A stretch of 64,000 bases of DNA from Lactuca virosa (GCA_928212115.1 CAKMRJ010004445.1:4422055-4486054); one strand, 5' to 3'; shown: positions 1-10,616, counted from the stretch's first letter. The notes: a model not told the origin generated them from the letters alone. Numbers and translations are program-made.

Positions 1-82
1 GGGATAGTCTCAAGAGGGTAGAAGTATGAAATTTGGGAGAGAAGGTGGTAAATTTGCAACTAAAAGTCGGAACCCTCGCATC

Positions 83-91
83 CTATTTATA
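83..91 (-). promoter_or_regulatory. TATA box of gypsy A LTR
   Basis: The minus strand reads TATAAATAG here, about 850 bp into the LTR. The palindromic motif A copies lie immediately upstream of it in the direction of transcription. The call rests on sequence and position only. Confidence 0.5.
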
Positions 92-109
92 GGAGGGGAG
101 CCTGGCCTC

Positions 110-292
110 GTACGCTGGGCGTACTCCGAGGTACACGGGGTGTTCTTCGTATGTTGGGCGCACTTGCGTACGCGGTGCGTACGTCATGCATGACGCCTTC
201 ATCGGTCTCCGGACTTCGGATGGGACGGGGGTAGAGGGGTATAGGGGAGACGTGGGTCGATCCAGGCCCCGTATGGCGTACGCTGGGCGTAC
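110..292. repeat. Motif A palindromes GTACGC-N3-GCGTAC
   Basis: Three perfect copies with 6-bp arms are present: 110-124 (spacer TGG), 168-182 (spacer GGT) and 278-292 (spacer TGG). Decayed relatives lie between them. They sit within about 200 bp upstream of the TATA-like box on the minus strand. The same palindrome occurs in the otherwise different LTRs at 24256-24325 and 25581-26386. Confidence 0.8.
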
Positions 293-955
293 CCCCTCGG
301 TTTGTGTGCCCCAATCTTCTAAAATGCGTAACTTTCGCATACGAGCTTCGTTTTTGACGTTCTTTACACCCACGCGTAGGTGAGAATATAATCTACAACT
401 TTCATTTAGACTTCGTTGGCAAATTATGATTTATTTTTAGTTATATATTTTTAATAGGCCGCTACAGGAAAAGACCGTTAAAAATTCATAACTTCTTCAT
501 CCGATGTCCGTTTTCGTCTGTCTTTTTACCGTTGTACTAATATTGTCGAGATCTTCAATTCTCATTTAGGTTGTGTCGGCTAAATATCGCTCGATCTCTA
601 TTTCGAGTTTTTAGCTGTCTACCGCTACTCCGAAACTTAGAAAAATCATAACTTCCTCACACGAAGTCAGATTTGGACGTTCTTTTTATGTACGTTCACG
701 GTTTAATGATATCTACAACATTCGTTTAGATACCTAAGGCTAAAAAGTATTTTATTGAAATTTCGCGTTTCACGCTTAACGGTGTTTTACCGGTTTCGTT
801 GCGGATTTTCGATTGGTCATAACTTCTTTGTTATAACTCGGATTTGAGTGTTCTTTATATTTATTTATCAATTCAAAATAGATTACAATACTTGACTTAG
901 GTCATTACATTGACTAAAAAATATCGGGTTGTCACATCATCCCCCCGTTAGAGAG

Positions 956-972
956 AATTTCGTCCCGAAATT
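956..972 (-). other. Pre-LTR palindrome beside polypurine tract
   Basis: AATTTCG-TCC-CGAAATT is a perfect 7-bp inverted repeat. It is followed, in element orientation, by a purine-rich AACGGGGGGATGA tract and then by the LTR start. The same block precedes the 3' LTR in the gag-only element and in gypsy A'. Confidence 0.75.
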
Positions 973-989
973 TATTCTAAGGTAAGTAT

Positions 990-3900
990 TTATGGACTAG
1001 GGAAAAGATGCGGGTATTTTTGTTTCATCTGATCTTCTCGCTCCCAAGTGTATTCAGGTCCTCGCTTTGCATTCCAGCGAACCTTCACAATGGGTATGTG
1101 ACTTTGTTTTGTTCTTTTAATTTCCCTATCCATGATTTCTACTGGTTCCACTACAAAGTGGAGACTCACGTTGATTTCGATTTTGTCCAGAGGGACGACG
1201 AGGGTCTCATCGGACAAACACTTCTTTAAGTTTGACACATGAAAGGTAGGATGTACATTATTGAGTTCCTGCGGTAATCAAAGCTTGTAAGCTACCTGGC
1301 CGATCCTGGCAAGGATCTCGAATGGTCCGATATACCTTGGATTTAGTTTCCCACGTTTTCCAAAACGTATTAACCCTTTCCAGGGTGAGACCTTCAATAG
1401 AACCCGGTCCCCAACCTGAAATTCCAAGGGCTTCCGTCTTTTGTCCGCATAACTCTTTTGTCTGTCTCTTGAAGCCTTTAGTCGTTCCCGGATTTGGACA
1501 ATCCTTTCGGTCGTTTCTCTTATGATTTTCGGGCCTGTGAGAGTGCTGTCAGGTATTTGACCTCTAGCTAGTTGGGTGTCATCCACTTCAGCCCAACACA
1601 AAGGTGATCTGCACTTGCGGCCATAGAGGGCTTCGAATGGAGCAACCTTGATGCTAGTGTGATAGCTATTGTTTTGCGAGAACTCGATTAGTGGTAAATG
1701 GGTATCCCATGCCTTACCAAAATCGATCACACAAGCTCTTAGCATATCTTCCAAGGTTTGAATGGTCCTCTCACTTTGACCGTCGGTTTGTAGAGGGTAA
1801 GCGGTACTCATATCTAGTCTCGTCCCTAGAGATTTTTGTAGTGACTGCCAGAACCATGAGGTGAATCTACTATCTCTGTCGGAGATAATGGATATTGGTA
1901 CACCATACAGTCGCACAATCTCTTTGATGTATGTTCGAGCTAGTTTCTCCATCTTGTCAGTTTCCTTTATGGGTAGGAAGTGTGGGGATTTGGTTAATCT
2001 ATCGACGATCACCTAGATTGTGTCAAGTCCACCCGCTGTTTTGGGTAACTTGGTTATGAAATCCATGGGTATCCGCTCCCACTTCCACTCGGGTATTTCA
2101 GGTTGTTGTAACAATCCTGAGGGCTTTTGGTACTCTACTTTGACTTTGGCGCAAGTCAGACACTTGCCTACATAGGCAGCAATTTCGGCTTTCATGTTCG
2201 GCCACCAATACAATTTCTTGAGGTCCAGATACATCTTGTCTGAACCGGGATGCACGGAGTATCGAGTCTTATGAGCCTCATTCATGACAACGTCTCTTAA
2301 TCCACCAAACTTCGGTGTCCATATTCGATTCATGAAGTAACGAACTCCGTCACCCTTGACTTCAAGATTTTTATCCATTCCTCTTAAGGCTTCGCCAACC
2401 ACGTTTTGTGCTTTCAAGGCTTCCATTTGAGCTTCCTTGATTTACGTGGACAGGTGTGAATGGATTGTCATGGTTAAGGACTCCACTCGGCGGCCCAAGT
2501 ACTCCTTTCGACTGAGAGCATCAGCTACTACATTAGCTTTTCCCGGATGAAAACGAATTTCGCATTCGTAATCGCTCAGTAGTTCAACCCATCGTCTCTG
2601 TCTCATGTTGAGTTCCTTTTGGCTGAGAATGTGTTGAAGGCTCTTATGATCGGTGAAGATTGTGCATTTCGTGCCGTAGAGATAGTGCCTCCAGATCTTT
2701 AGGGCAAAAACGACTGCTCCCAGTTCTAGGTCGTGGGTAGTGTAGTTGACTTCGTGCGTCTTGTGTTGTCTCGATGCGTATGTGATGACCTTTCCTCGTT
2801 GCATTAGAACACATCCCAAGCCTTGGTTTGATGCGTCGCAGTAGACCGCGAAGTCTTCTGTTCCTTCTGGCAGGGATAATATAGGTGCGCTGCATAGGTC
2901 TTGTTTCAGTGTTTGGAACGCAGCGTCTTGCTTTTCTTCCCAGTTGTAGGTTACACCTTTCTGAGTCAGGGTAACGGTAAGTGGTTAGGCAATCTTTGAG
3001 AAGCTTTGTATGAATCTTCGGTAATAGCCAGCAAGGCCCAAGAATTGTCGGATTTCCGTTGGAGTTCTTGGAGCTGACCAGTTCTCGATTGCCTTGATTT
3101 TGGAAGGGTCCACGTGTACCCCTTCCTTGCTGACCACGTGACCAAGGAAATCCACTTTCTGAATTCAAAATTCGCACTTTGAGAATTTTGCGTATAACTT
3201 CTCTGCCCTTAATGTTTCTAAGACCTGCCGGAGGTGTTGACTATGTTCTTCTTTGCTCTTAGAATAGATGAGTATATCATCTATGAACACAATCACAAAT
3301 TTGTCTAGGAAAGAACGACATACTCGGTTCATTAAGTCCATGAACACCACCGGTGCATTTGTTAATCCAAAGGGCATCACTACAAATTCGTAGTGACCAT
3401 AACGAGTTCGGAAGGTCGTCTTGGGAACATCTCCTTCCAGGACTCGCAGCTGATGGTACCTGGATCTTAAATCGATCTTTGAGAAGTAGCTTGCTCCTTG
3501 GAGTTGGTCGAATAGATCGTCTATGCGTGGTAGGGGATATCGGTTCTTGATTGTGAGCTTGTTTAGTTCTCGGTAGTCGATGCACATGCGAAAGGATCCA
3601 TCCTTCTTCTTTACGAATAGGACTGGTGCTCCCCAAGGTGAGAAGCTCGGCCTGATGAATCCTTTATTGAGTAGCTCGTTTAGTTGGCTGGATAATTCCT
3701 GCATCTCTGCCGGGGCTAGACGGTACGGAGATTTTGCTACTGGGGTAGCTCCGAGAATCAAGTCGATTTTGAACTCGACTTGACGTTCTGGTGGAACTCC
3801 TGGAAGATCTTCAGGGAAGACGTCGGGGAAATCGCAGACTTCTGGGATGTCTTTGATATCTTTCGTTTCTTTTTCCTTATCTACCACGTGGGATAGGAAA

Positions 3901-4014
3901 GCATGGTATTCTTTGCGCAGGTATTTTTGGGCTTTAACGCAAGAGATGATTTGTAAATTGGTACCGGGTTTATCACCATAAATGATAAGAGTTTCTCCAT
4001 TTGCGCATGTATTG
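990..4014 (-). pseudogene. Gypsy A pol: RT, RNase H, integrase
   Basis: This is a Ty3/gypsy polyprotein remnant in one unshifted frame, from the protease-RT linker at about 4014 to the final stop at 990. The RT keeps its FIDDIL active-site motif near 3280. RNase H follows at about 2442-2980 (CDAS, DLELGAV, TDHKSL). Integrase has an HHCC-type zinc region (about 2150-2400), the D, D and E residues (VDRL, SDRDSRF, QSERT) and a C-terminal module ending near 990 that resembles those of chromovirus-type elements. In-frame stops lie at 3165-3167, 2985-2987, 2442-2444, 2013-2015 and 1278-1280, and no frameshift is needed. Most of the stops fit single C:G to T:A changes. Protease and gag are missing because the sequence switches at about 4014 to a plus-strand gag fragment. 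The element cannot be autonomous. Confidence 0.9.
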
Positions 4015-4020
4015 CTGTTC
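4008..4020. other. Head-to-head rearrangement junction
   Basis: To the left the sequence is minus-strand gypsy A pol, just upstream of RT. To the right it is plus-strand gag zinc-knuckle sequence, matching 18680 onward. A few bases (TTGCTGTTC) occur at the corresponding point of the intact gag copy, so the exact breakpoint is uncertain by several bases. Confidence 0.75.
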
Positions 4021-4281
4021 ATGCTGCCACCAACCCTCGCCACACCAGCACCCATAAAACAATACGCTGGAACCCTTCCGAAATGCAACGAGTGTAACTT
4101 CCATCACACTGGGGCTTGCCGAGAGATGCATTGCAAAAATTGCAACAGAAAGGGGAACACTGTCCGTTTCTGTAAGGCACCAGCGCGACCCATCAACCAG
4201 GTCTATGACACTGGAGTAAGCCCAGCCTGTTACAAGTGCATCGAAATGGGACACTTTAAAAGGGTCTGCCCAAGAGCATGA
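4021..4281 (+). pseudogene. Gag nucleocapsid fragment, zinc knuckles
   Basis: This is the C-terminal part of a gypsy Gag. Two CX2CX4HX4C zinc knuckles bind the genomic RNA in this family. In the first (CKNCNRKGNTVRFC) the histidine ligand is replaced by asparagine, whereas the copy at 18790-18840 keeps it. The second (CYKCIEMGHFKRVC) is intact. The frame ends at a TGA at 4279-4281, where the other copy reads through. The capsid region is missing on the left because of the junction near 4014. Confidence 0.8.
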
Positions 4282-4510
4282 AATGTCGGTGATGGTGGAA
4301 GGGTGCTCGCGATCACCGCAGGAGAGACCACCCCGGACCACCCGTAAATATCAGTACGTGTTTATAACATCGACGTTTAAATTTTAAATTTCTTTTTATT
4401 ACTAAAACTAGCATCGATTAAAGTATATCAACCATAAATCTCGAGATCACGGCAAAACCCAAATAAGTCTTATCATCTATATAAAAATGCAGGGTTTTTA
4501 CTAGTGAATC
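4282..4510 (+). other. 3' UTR of gag-only gypsy, noncoding
   Basis: AT-rich sequence between the gag remnant and the type I hairpin. No frame or motif stands out. It aligns with 18949-19179 of the second copy. Confidence 0.6.
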
Positions 4511-4686
4511 TATGATGGCTAGTGTAAACATTATGGTCATATATCATTAAGATTCTATGGACTTAGAATGTGTGACTCCGCCTCATTTCCTGTTCCTTGT
4601 TTGGTTGTGGGCTTAAGGCGGGGTCACCCATCCGAATGCCTTTGCAATCTTAATGATATACGACTAGTTTACACCAAGCGATTATA
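4511..4686 (+). other. Type I conserved-loop hairpin, copy 1
   Basis: Nested stems can be drawn: TATGATGGC with GCGATTATA (outer, one mismatch), GTGTAAAC (4522-4529) with GTTTACAC (4667-4674), TATATCATTAAGATT (4540-4554) with AATCTTAATGATATA (4646-4660, perfect), and GTGACTCCGCCT (4572-4583) with AGGCGGGGTCAC (4616-4627, one G-U). The loop contains CCTTGTTTGGTTGTGG at 4595-4610. It lies in the 3' UTR. Confidence 0.8.
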
Positions 4687-5008
4687 AAAAGATCTGGTAG
4701 GACTTATAATGCAAATTTCGTCACAAATTGTTGAAACAATCGTAATGCTAGAACTCGTTAACTACATTATAAACTATTCATAGTAGTAATACCAAGGATA
4801 AAAATAGGGAGCATAAAAGCACACATTGAATACACTATCATTCCAAAACAATAACTCTTTTTAAATCGACTCAGCTCAAGTTACAATAAGAAATTCCAAG
4901 GTCGTCATTTAACATCAGGCGGCTTGTTCCCCACCATAATCAATTTCTTGTATTACGAAAAGTTCCCCCATCTTTCCTCTAAATTCTTGAAGTCCGAGTC
5001 GAAACACT

Positions 5009-5025
5009 AATTTCGGGACGAAATT
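5009..5025 (+). other. Pre-LTR palindrome, copy 2
   Basis: AATTTCG-GGA-CGAAATT with perfect 7-bp arms. The polypurine tract AACGGGGGGATGA (5032-5044) and the LTR start at 5045 follow. Confidence 0.75.
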
Positions 5026-5394
5026 CTTTCTAACGGGGGGATGATGTGACAACTGTCAGTTTTTGGATAAGTCAAACCGGTCAACTCATCTAACCCTTGT
5101 ATATTAGGGTTTCCATTATGTTTCTTATTGTACAACTCGCAATCCTAATACAATGTATCACTTAGAGTTTTCACGTGTTCGGAAATTCTAAACCCTAATT
5201 AGGGCAAGTAATGAAACTATTCGATAAAACATTATTCCTTAACCCTCGGGGGCATATAACAATCATAACGAGACTTAACGAGCTTTACAAACCTTGCGTT
5301 ACAAAGCCAAACACTCAAAAAGGTCACAAAAGAAGTCTCTCCCAATTTCTTTCACTCTATCTTTCTCTACCTCAAATCTCTCCCAAATCTCTCT

Positions 5395-5825
5395 AGGTAT
5401 GTGAAATCTCTCCCAAATCTCTCTAAGTATGTGAAATCTCTCCCAAATCTCTCCAAGTATGTGAAATCTCTCCCAAATCACTCCAAGTATGTGAAATCTC
5501 TCCCAAATCTCTCTCTGAATGAGAAATCTCTCCAAGTGTGTGAAATCTCTCCCAAATCTCTCTCTGTATGAGAAATCTCTCCAAGTGTGTGAAATCTCTC
5601 CCAAATCTCTCTCTGAATGAGAAATCTCTCCAAGTGTGTGTAATCTCTCCCAAATCTCTCTCTGTATGAGAAATCTCTCCAAGTGTGTGAAATCTCTCCC
5701 AAATCTCTCTCTGAATGAGAAATCTCTCCAAGTGTGTGAAATCTCTCCCAAATCTCTCTCTGTATGAGAAATCTCTCCAAGTGTGTGAAATCTCTCCCAA
5801 ATCTCTCTCAAAATCTCTCTCAAAA
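5395..5825 (+). repeat. 49-bp minisatellite in LTR
   Basis: Tandem units built from AAATCTCTCCAAGTGTGTG and AAATCTCTCCCAAATCTCTC recur every 49 bp (for example at 5533, 5582, 5631, 5680, 5729 and 5778). Shorter variants lie to the left. The long frames that cross the array in several phases are by-products of the repeat. The matching array in the second LTR is at about 20040-20475 with a different unit count. Confidence 0.9.
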
Positions 5826-5916
5826 TCTCTCTAAACTTCTTATAATCACTCGGGGCATCCCGACTCTTAATTTAATCGAAAACCGCTCGAAAACGGAAGT
5901 TTACGCGAAAAACAGC

Positions 5917-6215
5917 CTTAAGGAGCCGAACCCTCTTAAGGAACCGAAACCTCTTAAGGAGCCGAACCCTCTTAAGGAGCCGAACCTCCCTTAAGGAACC
6001 GAAACCTCCTGAGAACCGAAACCACCTCCTGAACCGAACCTGCTAAGGAACCGAACTTAACCTTCGGTCCGAGAGGCTACCTTCGGTCCGAGAAGACTAC
6101 CTTCGGTCCCTTCTGATGAGTCGCCTGCGAGACCTCTCGGTTCCCATATACAACCGAACCCTACCTTCGGTTCTATGCTCCTAAGGAGCCGAACCTTCGC
6201 ACCTTCGGTCCTGAA
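5917..6215 (+). repeat. CCGAACC/GGTTCGG-rich repeat block in LTR
   Basis: About four 18-bp units (AAGGAGCCGAACCCTCTT and variants) are followed by several copies of ACCTTCGGTCCGAG. The two halves contain complementary cores (CCGAA and TTCGG) and could fold together. An AT-rich segment with possible TATA sequences follows at about 6320-6360. The block repeats at about 20550-20850. Confidence 0.75.
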
Positions 6216-7672
6216 TTTCGGATTTTAGCAATTTCTACCCGATTTTCAATATTTTTAGCGTATTGAGCCCGTTTTTCGTGATTTTAACTCGGGATTTTCA
6301 CCCAAACTCGTATTTTAACATAATAAACCCTAAATATTCATATTTTAATTATATTTTGGGGAAAATCCTTGCCTAAGAATAAAATCTAGTAGGTAAGATT
6401 TATGGGTGGAGTGTTGACTTTGCCTTAGTGTATGACACAAGCAACCACCCCATACCCACTCAATGACCAGCCCTTGTCCTTCCACCGTACCTGGTCATTT
6501 CATTATCCTTTCCCACCATTTTTCCAGCCACACTCTTGGTCAAAGGCTGGAAACCCTTATCCCTCCTCACATTTATCTCATTTCTCTCATTCTCCACCAA
6601 AGAACAAACTCCATTCTCTCTCACTTCTCTCTCTAAATTTCGAGATTTCAATGCTGATTTTCAAGTTCTTCATCTAATTTTGGTAAGTAATATTATCCTT
6701 CATATGATTATTCCACCTCTTTCTACTCAAATCATAGGTTGCTTACACAAACTTCATCATATTTGTGTTAGTTCTTCGAATCTTCAAGTAATCTTCTAAG
6801 TGTTCTTGAGTTGAACACTACCTTTCTTTAACATCCACCCACTGAAATCACACAAGGTAAGTTCATACCCCTACATTTTCATGTTTTCTTCAAGTTTTAG
6901 GGGGGGGGGGGGATACAAGTTAAAACACCAAAAACTTAACTAAACTCAAACAACAGCTTTCATCAGAAAAGTTGAGTCTTATTCACGGACTGTTTTGACT
7001 ATCTTAAACTTAATATATTTCAAAACTGTTTAATATGCATATAGTTCAGGTTCATTCCTTTAAAATAAATACTTGTACATCTCCATACGATGTTTCTACG
7101 ATTTATGGTGATTTTTACAAAACTGCCTATCATTTTAGCAACGAATTCAGACCAGTCTGTGAATATGAACATTTTAACACAAGTTAAAAACTTCTAAAAA
7201 TCATAATAAAAATTATGAATAAACTAGACACATTTTGTGAACTCTCAGAATTTACGGATTCAGTTTTCGACTTCGTATGATTTTTCTAAAACAGTGTAGA
7301 AAGGTCAAAAACTAGTTAACAGCTTATAACTTGCATCACACTTTGTAACATGTTGAGCAAAGTGTTAATCTTTGAGAATTTCATATCTTACATGTGTTTC
7401 TTGTTGTGGGATAATTGTATAACAGAAAATACTCACTGAATTGTAAGAATCCTCCATCATTACCAAAAGTACAAAACAAGGCATGATAAACATAGTTATA
7501 TTTTTGCTATATATTCGACTTACATAGAAAAGGGTTCTTATACACCACAAACAAACATGCTAAACTATAATAGGTATAGTTAGGTTGCATATACATTACA
7601 AACATGTTGATAAACTATAATAGGTGTAGTTTATGTTTCATTTACATTTCAAACTCCTTACAAAGGACTTTC

Positions 7673-8040
7673 ATTTACGGGGTACAAATACAAAGTACCG
7701 GGTTTACACAAAAAGGGGTACATTACAAAGTACCGGGTTTACACAAAAAGGGGTACAAATACAAAGTACCGGGTTTACACAAAAAGGAGTATATTACAAA
7801 GTACCGGGTTTACACAAAAAGGGGTACAAATACAAAGTATCGGGTTTACACAAAACGGGGTACAAATACAAAGTACCGGGTTTACACAAAAAGGGGTACA
7901 AATACAAAGTACCGGGTTTACACGAAACGGGGTACAATACAAAGTACCAACCGGGGTTTACACAAAAAGGGGTACTTACAAAGTACCGGGTTTTCATATA
8001 AAATGGGGTACGAATACAAAGTAAACAGTACCGGTTTAAC
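7673..8040 (+). repeat. 36-bp minisatellite in LTR
   Basis: The unit is GGGGTACAAATACAAAGTACC followed by GGGTTTACACAAAAA, with shorter forms lacking a few bases. Each unit contains the inverted pair GGTAC and GTACC about 9 bp apart. About ten units are present. The second LTR has a matching array at 22316-22676 with different variants. Repetitive frames across it are not genes. Confidence 0.9.
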
Positions 8041-8093
8041 AAAATGGTTTTATGGTATTAAAACTACATATCATTAGAATTGTTAGTTTTCAG

Positions 8094-8122
8094 CTATAAT
8101 TGCTAAGTGTATATGTTAGAGT
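8094..8122 (+). other. Type I hairpin copy 2, left half
   Basis: This contains the 5' sides of the two outer stems (CTATAATTGC and AGTGTATAT). The rest of the hairpin is at 15855-16009, because copia 1 inserted between them. The intact version is at 22724-22902. Confidence 0.75.
8118..8122 (+). repeat. Target-site duplication of copia 1, left
   Basis: AGAGT lies directly before TGTTGG. The same AGAGT follows the element at 15855-15859. The uninterrupted LTR near 22748-22752 carries a single AGAGT in the sequence GTTAGAGTTATATAAA. Confidence 0.95.
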
Positions 8123-8868
8123 TGTTGGATTAATGTCTAAGTCCATAACTATATTTGGTATGTACTTGACCCGACCCGGCATGGTCCATTTGGGTTGCAC
8201 TTCACCGACACAATATTTATGGATAGTCTTTTGAGAATAGTATATTTATGATTTATATTAATATATTATAAGTTCTAATATATTAATATGGAATCATATT
8301 ATTTAATTAGTATTGATCAAGACTTAATTTAGAATTAATTAAGTGATCAAAATGAACTAATTAAATATAGACTCTTATATATATGGAATGGGCCAAGTTC
8401 ATTTAGCTTGGGCTAAGCTTTCATGGATAGTCCATGGAGTGTGTAAACCATGGATCATATGAAATGAAAGGTCATGGGTTTAACCCTAGTCTCCACACTA
8501 TATAAAGATGTCATTGGTTGGTGAAATTGGCACTAGTGTGGGTACACCAAGAGGGCTATCCGATTTCACTAGAGAGAACCAAAGTATTCTTATTCTCAAA
8601 GTCTTCCAAGGTGTTTTGGTGATTTGTGATTCCATTTGAGGCTTCCACACACTATTGGGGCTAAGCTCTTAAAGCTTGAAGATATCAAGCTACACCAAAA
8701 AGGTATGTCATCTAACTAGTCTTTGTAGTATAGTTGCCTCATAGTATGCTAGTTAGGATTAAAGCCTTGGAAAGTTCTTATTTGCATGTATAATAGAGAA
8801 AACATAGATCCAAGGTTTATAGGGTTGCATGTACACCATAGGAGTGTTAGAATGCTCAAAACCGAACA
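8123..8868 (+). repeat. Copia 1 5' LTR
   Basis: 746 bp, starting TGTTGGATTAATG and ending CCGAACA. A TATA box (TATATAAA, 8499-8506) follows TCCACAC. I count about 14 differences by eye from the 3' LTR, several of them short indels. Confidence 0.95.
8499..8506 (+). promoter_or_regulatory. TATA box of copia 1 5' LTR
   Basis: TATATAAA is conserved at the same LTR position in copia 2 (about 37079) and copia 3 (about 61554). It probably marks the U3/R side of the promoter. Confidence 0.6.
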
Positions 8869-8869
8869 G

Positions 8870-8881
8870 TGGTATCAGAGC
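8870..8881 (+). other. Primer binding site, initiator Met tRNA type
   Basis: TGGTATCAGAGC begins two bases after the LTR end. This sequence is complementary to the 3' end of plant initiator Met tRNA, the usual copia primer. Confidence 0.95.
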
Positions 8882-8951
8882 CTAGGCTTGTTTTCTTGTT
8901 ATACTTGCTTAAACTGCTTAAAAATCGAATTTTGGTGCTGTCTGCACAGCA

Positions 8952-9036
8952 GACTCGCCGAGTCCACTGATGGAATCGCCGAGTCTAAGGCAAAAAAGCA
9001 TCCAACTTGCCGAGTTGGTTCGTGCACTCGACGAGT
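8952..9036 (+). repeat. Motif B palindromes in copia 1 leader
   Basis: Four copies of a CGCCGAGT-type palindrome: GACTC-GCC-GAGTC (8952-8964), a half-decayed copy at 8971-8985, CCAACT-TGCCG-AGTTGG (9002-9018) and ACTCG-A-CGAGT (9026-9036). They lie 70-170 bases downstream of the primer site. Copia 3 has a different palindrome at the same place (62002-62033). Confidence 0.8.
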
Positions 9037-9338
9037 TGGACCCCCTGACAGCATATATTCGACTGTTTTGGCTGGAATTGGACTAGGAACATTACCCTAA
9101 GCTGTTTTTTGACTAATAAACTTATTTTCTATGTGGTAATGTTCATACTAATCCAATTTCAAAGATAATTGTCAATAGATTCATGTTTTGTATTAGTTTA
9201 AGAGTATTGCTAATTACATGGAAAAGTTTGATGTGAATTATCTTTGTTCATATGAGTTGCTTAGATTAATAGAAAAGTTAATTGAATAGTTGTTTTCAAT
9301 CCATTTTAATCTAAAAGTTGATTCTAAAATGTGTTTGT

Positions 9339-9711
9339 GTAACTTGTCCTCAAGTTACATGAAAAGTCACATTTAAGTTTCTTAAAACTCATAAAAAATT
9401 GTCATAGGTTACAAAATGAAGAGTCTTGTTCTCATTAAATGGTTTTATGACTCCATAACTTGTCCTCAAGTTGTGGAGGTTCAAGAGTCTCTTCATTAAA
9501 TAAAATATATGTAACCTTAGTTAAACTCATAAAGTTTCCATAAGTTATGAATTATGAAGAGTCACTTTCTTAATTAGTTTAAAGTCTTCCATAACTTGTC
9601 CTCAAGTTATGGAACTTGAAGAGTTTTTTAATTAAAACTAAAACTACTTTAACCACATAAGTTATGGAATAGAAAAGTTTTGAAAGTTACAAAACTTGCC
9701 CTCAAGTTTTG
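9339..9711 (+). other. Type III hairpins, TCCT loop, four copies
   Basis: Four hairpins have a conserved YCCT loop and core stem ACTTG/CAAGT, with outer pairs that differ yet match: GTAACTTG/CAAGTTAC (9339-9358), CTCCATAACTTG/CAAGTTGTGGAG (9451-9478, one G-U), TTCCATAACTTG/CAAGTTATGGAA (9587-9614) and CAAAACTTG/CAAGTTTTG (9690-9711, loop CCCT). They lie in the leader between the primer site and gag. Confidence 0.75.
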
Positions 9712-9811
9712 GAATTTGAAAAGTTTTCTCTTATGAATACTTTAATTCCAAGTTTAGCCCTTAGAATTTTAAAAGTTAAAATCAACCCTTAGACTAATAA
9801 TATTATAAGTT

Positions 9812-9961
<150 letters not shown>

Positions 9962-10265
9962 AAGAGCAAGTCAGTCTTACGTTAGTAGGCCTCATTCACG
10001 AAGCCAGTCTATAAGGGGGGTATAAGGTTACTGCCTATAAAATGGCAGTTTAATGGGTGTCCACTCTCACCCACCGCTTCCTTGACTGGTGGAGGGTCGT
10101 TAGCCGAACGGGTATGGACAAGACTATAAATTCTCCCTTCATTAAAAGTATTAATGATAAATACTAAGTAACTAAACCTTTTATAAATACCCAATCTTAG
10201 TTACTTAGGAAAATGTGAATAAGGTGCTAATCCATGAAAGTACACTTTGCACTTTGTTTAAGTCG

Positions 10266-10384
10266 GTTAGTGGAGCGTGTGTGGTTAACCGGCACACTAA
10301 CTCGTATTTAACAAGGTAGGCAAAGGGTAACTTAATGTTTATCATAGTATCGATGGAGCGTGTGTGGTTAACCGGCACATCGAT
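10266..10384 (+). other. Type IV hairpins, two tandem copies
   Basis: Two hairpins share an identical 22-base loop starting GAGCGTGTGTGGTTAACC. Their stems have unrelated sequence: GTTAGTG (10266-10272) with CACTAAC (10295-10301), and ATCGATG (10349-10355) with CATCGAT (10378-10384). Copia 3 carries the same pair at 62874-62993. Confidence 0.75.
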
Positions 10385-10616
10385 TGAGGGGTAAACACTT
10401 AAGGGTACCAAGTAATTTGCATGGTTACTTCACACCTTGTTTTGTGATCCTCGGCATCCCAGTCACAAAACCTGAAGGGCACACTCGAGATTGAAACATG
10501 CCTTTGAAAAGTTCAATGAATCTCAAAAGAATCTAGGAGTTTCAAAACCAATTAAAAACTAATAATACATTTCGTTTATCTTGGTGGAAATTGGTGAATC
10601 GTCATTCACCTACCTT

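Larger units (their letters stand above)
1..936 (-). mobile_element. Gypsy A 3' LTR, left end outside window
   Basis: On the minus strand the LTR begins at 936 with TGTGACAACCCGATA, directly after a polypurine tract and the pol region, as expected for a Ty3/gypsy 3' LTR. It runs leftward off the window. A TATA-like box and a group of GTACGC palindromes lie near 83-292. Positions 542-936 reappear at 23348-23824, which is the matching outer end of a second LTR. Compared with that copy, this LTR lacks about 80 bp near 865. Confidence 0.85.
4015..5044 (+). mobile_element. Truncated internal region of gag-only gypsy
   Basis: This block is nearly identical to 18684-19712, the 3' part of the complete internal region. 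It holds the end of gag, a 3' UTR with one type I hairpin, and the polypurine tract at 5032-5044. It lies directly left of an LTR of the same family, so the array reads partial internal, LTR, internal, LTR. Confidence 0.85.

Noticed and set aside
2644..3177. 177-codon frame in gypsy A in a second phase
   Set aside because: The real RT/RNase H frame continues through two stops in the other phase; this one is a shadow.
5299..5823. Long frames rich in GERF and SHTWRD repeats on the minus strand (and 19898-20462)
   Set aside because: They run through the 49-bp minisatellite in several phases at once; the repeat keeps all frames open. No gene-like start or context.
6113..6140. CTGATGAG followed by a short GTC/GAC stem, resembling a hammerhead ribozyme core
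   Set aside because: The required GAAA after stem II is absent (sequence continues CTCTCGG), and stems I and III cannot be drawn. Judged coincidental.
7673..8040. CRISPR-like regularly spaced repeats
   Set aside because: Units are contiguous with no unique spacers, in a plant LTR.
7604..8077. Frames with repeated GYKYKVPGLHKK on both strands (and 22243-22707)
   Set aside because: By-products of the 36-bp LTR minisatellite.
8870..8881. Possible tRNA gene fragment
   Set aside because: Only the 12-base primer site complementary to Met tRNA; no cloverleaf or promoter boxes.
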